Shown here: one piece after another, positions 59,110 through 64,000 of the stretch
How positions within the stretch are numbered: position 1 is the first letter of the stretch
Layout: each line of letters starts with the position of its first letter
Assembly: GCF_024586455.1 (NCBI RefSeq)
Contig: NC_065921.1
Span: 67,147,528-67,211,527 of the forward strand
DNA from: Bactrocera neohumeralis
Lineage: Eukaryota > Arthropoda > Insecta > Diptera > Tephritidae
Length of the DNA stretch: 64,000 nt
Direction of reading: 5' to 3'
Made by a program: the position numbers and the translations under genes
Notes under the pieces: model-generated
The model's database searches: none
The model's input: the letters and a program-made list of their open reading frames with translations, nothing else
Told to the model about the DNA's origin: nothing

Positions 59110-60300
59110 CTACCCAGTGACGGATCCAGAGTAGAATTTTACGGGTGGATCTATATAGCTTTGTACTTGATTTCAGAAATGCTTAACTGTAGACAATAAT
59201 TTTATTTTTTATACATATTTCAATAATTATTTTACAACATAAAATCAATATGGTGTTTGCTCATTTTACTAAATCTTTCTATTACTTTTTCTGGTTCCAC
59301 AGCAATGTCGTACTTTATGTTGAGGAGTGCTAAGCCGTTCAATCTTTTCTGGACCATCGTTGTTCTGAACCAAGTCTCGATTCGGCGCAAAGAAGAAAAG
59401 GATCGTTCAGCGATAGCATTTGTGGCTGCAAAGCGCAAAGTACGTGAAGAAGAGTATAAATCATCAGATATCTTTATCGCAAGTGCTGTCGGATTCTAAG
59501 GCAGAAACCACTTGCGTTCTTGTAGTCATTAGCATCTTCCACTGTTGTTGCTAAAGCTATACTTCTGCTTTGAGCTTCGATTGCAACGCTTTCTTTTATG
59601 GCAAAGCTTTTCCCAAAACGTCTAACTAGGCATTTAATGAGTACAGTTATCTCATTTTCTTCTAAGTTTAGGTTAAATTTTGGTACCAGCTGACTCAAAT
59701 TGAAACTTTCAAGAACTTCATTGGAAAACCGCGTTTTTAAATCATGTATGACCGTGTTAATGAGTGGAATGTATGCAGAAACCTAGAAATCTAGTTGAAG
59801 TTTTCACAGCTTTGAGATGGGTTATGGTTTCGAAGACTCTGACGATCACATGTTCTGGTTTTTCTCACTTCAACTTCCAACTTTTCAGCCATCTGTGTAG
59901 GCATTTGAAAAAATTTCATTAAAATGATGATCAGCGTGCATTATGCGTGTATTCAGTGTTGCAAGCAAAGTTCTAAAAAATTTTCGCTTAAAATGTACGC
60001 GGTTTAATTCTATTTTTGAGCCGAGAAGCGTATTTCAAGTTACTGTAAGCAACATAAATAGCGGTATGTCAAAACATTCTGAGTATGTATGTATAACATC
60101 AAAAATGTCGCACTTTACGATAAATTCTAATTTAACACTAGGGTTGACTAACCCCGAAATATTTATTAAGGCGGAATTGCAAGTCTTCCATAAAAAGGTA
60201 ATTTCTAAAGCATTTTTCCAAACGGCTACCAAAACACCCCACGAGAGAAGATAGCACAGTGAAGTAAAAAGCGCCAAAACTTGTATCAAAATCGAGAAAA
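59110..60300 (-). mobile_element. hAT-superfamily transposase relic
   Basis: The minus-strand frame 59232-59438 reads RFAATNAIAERSFSSLRRIE and then RLNGLALLNIKYDIA, the hAT C-terminal dimerisation domain (A-x-x-E-R-x-F-S-x-L-R). The frame 59474-59698 and text up to about 60290 probably belong to the same decayed protein of the ZMYM-like hAT type, with frameshifts between. The right border is a guess. Confidence 0.7.
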
Positions 60301-60820
60301 TTAATTTTAGATATATTTTTTATTTTTCATTGCCCCCAACTTTACATTGATCGTAGTACCGTTATGAATTGAAATGAATTTTGTTTAAAAGAAAGTTTGT
60401 TGTTATGACTAATTAATGAATGAATTCAGTCCTTGTCCTAGGGTGGAAAATTTACTGTAAATTTTATATGCCCCCCAATCAAGAGAATAAGGAGCGCAAT
60501 GCCACGAGAGCTGATGAGGCGATGAAGTCAAAGATTTATACGAAAGAAGCCTTAGGGTAAGAGTAGTTCGATTATGGTGAAGGATTAATCGGTATATAGT
60601 TGGAGTCGTTCACTTAATAGTTGTTGTTTTGCTCACTGCTTGACTATATGTTTACCTCAAATTTTTTGTGAAGGCGCTGATGTAGAGTATCACAAAGGCC
60701 CTTACCTACCAGTATTCCTAAAAATTTTCTCAAGGCAAACAAAAAAAAAAAAATAAAAGCAAACCCGAAACTATATGATTAAATAATTTTCGCAGTGTAT
60801 AAATTTGCATTTCGACTTAC
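60301..60820. other. start of intron 1, no gene recognised
   Basis: Non-coding sequence between the hAT relic and exon 1 with a poly-A run near 60745. On the minus strand the first six bases (60820 down) are the GTAAGT donor. Confidence 0.5.
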
Positions 60821-60889
60821 CACAACCAAGGTGAAGGTGGCAGCAACAAGTGCCACCAACCTGCGAGTCGGCAGCATTTTCGTATACAT
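60821..60889 (-). CDS. secreted precursor, exon 1 (signal peptide)
   Basis: Twenty-three codons from an ATG in excellent fly context (GCAAAATG, 60887-60889) to the donor GTG|GTAAGT at 60821/60820, ending in phase 0. They encode MYTKMLPTRR followed by a hydrophobic run. Joined in frame to exon 2 (33050-32988) the run reads LVALVAATFTLVVLTSTAA, a textbook signal peptide with basic n-region and small residues at the cleavage site. A second ATG at 60877 would also work. The in-frame upstream ATG at 61003 would add a Cys-rich leader and is unlikely. No other phase-0 partner was seen in between. The linkage is inferred from frame, splice strength and the completed signal peptide. Confidence 0.65.
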
Positions 60890-61300
60890 TTTGCGGCAAA
60901 ATCGGCAGCTGCAGGTTACACTGCAATTAAGCGAGTTGTTGCAGGTTGGCAAGCAGTGGCAGGCGGCGTGAGCGGCGCTAACGGTATCGCAGTGCCCGTT
61001 CAAGTTAAGTGGAAGTGGTTATGACTGGCGCTTTTTCGATAAATTTCTTGTGTTGTTGTTGTAGATAATTGTGTATATTTCTTTGCTTGTTGTGGGTTTT
61101 GTCAAGCAAATATTTGTAGCCGCGTTATTGTTGTTGCTGTCGTTCGAAGCGCGAGCTATGCACACTTTACGCACTCTGCACGAGCCAAGTTCAAAGTCAC
61201 TGCACGCAGCTGTTGGGCAAAGACCACAACAACAATAAACAATGAAACAACAAAAGCATACCAGCGTTGGTCGCGAATATTTAACGGGTTTCTGTAAGCG
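60890..61300 (-). promoter_or_regulatory. probable 5' UTR and core promoter of the secreted-precursor gene
   Basis: Upstream of the exon 1 ATG on the minus strand the sequence is CAA-rich and less AT-rich than its surroundings, typical of fly 5' UTRs. A weak TATA-like TTAAATATT lies at about 61276-61284 (reverse strand). No transcription start can be fixed from sequence alone. Confidence 0.35.
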
Positions 61301-61394
61301 TTTAGTGCTTTTATTACATTAACTGTAGTTTTTTATGCAAAATATTTGCGTTTCACACTGACTTTTAGGTGTTGGTGGGGAATTTGCAAATTAC

Positions 61395-63550
61395 GAATTG
61401 TGAGTGTGATATAAAGAGGGAAATATTTATTCACATTAAATATATTTTTGAAAGCCGAAATTTTTTTTATTATATTTATAATTTTTTTTTATGTTTTTAT
61501 TTATTATATTTTATTTATGAATGTCTCTACGCACAAAAAGGCTGCCATCAAACCAAAAATTATAAAAAAAAATTTTAAAATTATAGTAAGAATAATTTTA
61601 AAAAATATTTCAAAATTGCTGTGCAAAAAAAATATTTTTGGATTCTCATTATGTTGAAAAACTAATATTATTAAATCGTTTAACTTTTTATTATAGTTGT
61701 TTTTTGCTTTTTGATATGTTTTAGACTTTTGATATTTTTGCTAAAGAAAATAAAATATTGAAAAATGAAAATATTAATATTTTAACGCGATGACGCAAAA
61801 AAATTTTATTCTTAATTTTATTTTAATTTTTTATATGTATATTAAGTTTTTAATTTAATTTAAATTTAATTTTTATAATTTTAATAAATTTAATATATTA
61901 ATTTTTATTTATTTAAATAAATTAAATTTTAATATTTGAACAAATCGTAGTTAATTTAATTTTAATAAATTAAATATTATAAAATAATTATGATTATTCC
62001 CTTAATATTATTCTTTAGATTACTTTAAATTTTTTTTGTTTAATTAATATTGTTCATTATTTTTGTATTATGTCAAAAATTTTCTTATTAAAATTTTATG
62101 TAATTTATAAAAAAAATAAATTTAAAAATTTTAAATTTTTAGTATAACTGTTTTTTATTTTTTTTTAATTTATTAACCAACCTATAAATTTAACATTTTG
62201 CACCAAAAACATAAAAAACTCAAAAGAAAAAAATAAATTTTTTAATTTTTTTTGTTTTTTATTTTTTTTTAAATTTTTTTAATCAATAAATTTTATTAAT
62301 ATTTTAATTTTTCTTAGTGTAAAAGCTTTCAATTTAATTGTTAGTTTTTAATATACCAACCAACATATAATTTTAAAATTTTACAAAAAACAAATAAATT
62401 TTATATAAAAAATAATAATACACATTTTTTTTTAAGTTTTATTGTTTTTGTTTTAAGAGTCGCACTTTTAATTTAATTATTAATTTTTAAAACACGAAAT
62501 TTTAAAATACAACAAAAAGCAAATCAGATTAAAAAAAAAAATTAAATAAAAAAATTATAAAATTGTGTTTATTAAAAAAAAAAATGAAATGAAATAAAAA
62601 AAAAATATTATAATAATATTATTTAACTTTTTTTAGTATTATAATAATATTATCTAGCTTTTTTTTGGAGCAATCACTTTCAGTTATTTTTTTTTTTAAT
62701 TTACCAACACACAATTTTCAGACTAAAAACAGCTTAAAAAATATAATTCATTAAAAAGAAAAAAATTAAAAAAAAAATTATCTTTTTGAATTTTTTTATT
62801 CTTAGTGCAATCACTTGCAGTTTAGTTTGTTTTTAATATAACAACCAACATACAATTTAAAAATTTCACAGCAAGACAAAAAAATGTAAATTTTAATACG
62901 TTTTTTAGTCTTAGCACTTTGACTTTAATTATTCTTTTTTAATATACCAAACATCATTTAAATTTTAAAATACAACAAAAAGCAAAACAACTTGAAAAAA
63001 TATTAAAGTTTTTTATTAAAAAAAATATTAAATTTTATTTAGAAAAAAAATAATAAGAGAAAGAAAATTATACAATTTTTATTTTTTTTTAATGAATAAA
63101 ATAAATTGTTTAAATAAAAAAAATTTAATACTTGTTTTTTTAAAGCTGTTTTGTTTTAGTTGAAAATTATTGCTTATTATTATTTAAGGCAATCATGTTC
63201 AGTTTAATTATTTTCATGTACCAAACAACACATACATACATAAATTTTAAATTTTGCTATACAGCAAAAACAAATGCAAATAAATAGAAAAAATGTAATG
63301 ATAACAAAAAAAAATTAATTGAAGACTTTAAACAAATGTTTTTTCATAGGCAGCTTGTTTCACCAATATTCCTCGAAGCGTTTAAATAATTTTTCATTAA
63401 AAAAATTAAATTTTTCCCTTAATTTTACTAATATTAATCACTAATATTAATAATATTTTCCGTCGTTTTTCCTATTTTTAATTCCGACAAAAAATTATTT
63501 TTATTTTTTAAGTTTAAACTTAAACATTTTTTTTTTTGCTCAGTTTTTAC
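61395..63550. repeat. extreme AT-rich tract with decayed tandem repeat
   Basis: Over 2 kb of mostly A and T. A unit of the form GCAATCACTTxCAGTTTAATT, ATATACCAACCAACA, then AAATTTTACAACAAAAAGCAAA recurs in diverged copies starting near 62318, 62456, 62668, 62807, 62914 and 63189, at irregular 110-270-bp spacing. No coding sequence. Lies just upstream of the inferred promoter. Confidence 0.7.
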
Positions 63551-64000
63551 TCACAACACTTTTTCAACAGCTTTTGCTTTACTTGAAATTCACTTTCAGT
63601 CACAATACATTTCTTTTTCCCACAAAAATTGTGTGCGCTTTGTAGCTGTTACAGCTTTTCCCGTTGCTGATCTGCACGCTTGCGCGCCACTAATTCAACT
63701 GTGCAACAGTTTTTCGCGTCACTTGTGTTTTGTTGCATGCAACGCATTCGTGAAAAATTTTCATAACACATTTTCCTTGTGTGGCACATTGCGCTGCTAA
63801 GCAAAAATGCAACAAAAACAAGCCGAGTGAATGCAAAGTCTTGGCCAAAAGCACGTGAACTGGTCGACAATTCGGGTTCCAGACGACTGTTTTTTGTGTG
63901 TTTTCCTCAACTAGATACTCTCTTGCCATTTCAGCTAAGGCTAGCGCTCACCTCTGGCAGCGCACTGACATACGCCCACTGGGGGTCTACTGTGGGTCTC
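63551..64000. other. unique-looking sequence, no gene recognised
   Basis: Composition returns to normal. Overlapping minus-strand frames (63649-63870, 63690-63929) show no domain or start context that I can support. Confidence 0.35.

Larger units (their letters stand above)
33051..60820 (-). other. intron 1 (inferred, about 27.8 kb)
   Basis: Bounded by the GTAAGT donor at 60815-60820 and the TTCAG acceptor at 33051. Contains Helitron, palindromic element, Tc1/mariner, RTE, Transib, mariner and hAT relics plus the N gap, and no other recognisable host exon. Large first introns full of transposons are common in big fly genomes. The true length may be shorter if the duplication around the gap is an assembly artefact. 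A further small exon inside cannot be excluded. Confidence 0.6.

Noticed and set aside
60890..61003. Upstream in-frame ATG extending exon 1 by 38 codons
   Set aside because: The extension is Cys-rich and would bury the signal peptide. The ATG at 60889 has a better context and gives a normal N-terminus.
1..64000. tRNA, rRNA or snRNA genes
   Set aside because: No cloverleaf, A/B box pair or conserved RNA motif noticed on either strand by eye. A covariance-model scan would be decisive.

Overview
This is eukaryotic, almost certainly dipteran DNA. It has long AT-rich non-coding stretches, GT-AG introns, CAAAATG-type start contexts and a dense mixture of fly transposons. Several dispersed repeats resemble families I associate with tephritid fruit flies (Bactrocera or Zeugodacus type). 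That assignment is inference from repeat content only. I see no bacterial genes, rRNA, tRNA or CRISPR.

Only one convincing host gene is present, on the minus strand. Its signal-peptide exon lies at 60821-60889, a 63-bp exon at 32988-33050 and a large exon at 30063-32879, all joining in phase 0. The gene would encode a secreted protein of at least 983 residues. The N-terminal half is basic and carries three copies of a short acidic motif (F-E/D-I/L-x-D/E-A-x-E-P), each preceded by a furin-type site. The C-terminal half is Ala/Gly/His-rich. A strong 5' splice site closes the large exon, so at least one 3' exon is missing from my model. If the exon linkage is right, intron 1 is about 27.8 kb and contains nearly all transposons between 33 and 60 kb.

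Layout from left to right. 1-30 kb: repeat graveyard with a Jockey-clade LINE end, RNase H-bearing LINE fragments, at least six broken copies of an RTE-type LINE, a mariner relic and an abundant dispersed repeat, separated by unique-looking non-coding DNA. 30.0-33.05 kb: exons 3 and 2. 33.2-39.4 kb: a decayed Helitron interrupted by a 4.5-kb near-perfect palindrome. 40.7-41.8 kb: a DUF4817-type Tc1/mariner relic. 43.5-51.7 kb: two copies of one 1.3-kb locus on either side of an exactly 100-bp N gap. The left copy holds a nearly complete RTE retrotransposon. The right copy holds a Transib (RAG1-like) DNA transposon. This arrangement looks like two haplotypes placed in tandem by the assembler. 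52.7-60.3 kb: mariner, RTE, LINE and hAT relics. 60.8-61.3 kb: signal-peptide exon and probable promoter. 61.4-63.5 kb: extremely AT-rich DNA with a decayed tandem repeat.

The strongest items for follow-up are the multi-motif secreted precursor, the Transib element with RSS-heptamer-like ends and a matching empty site in the same window, the long palindrome, and the probable false duplication at the gap.
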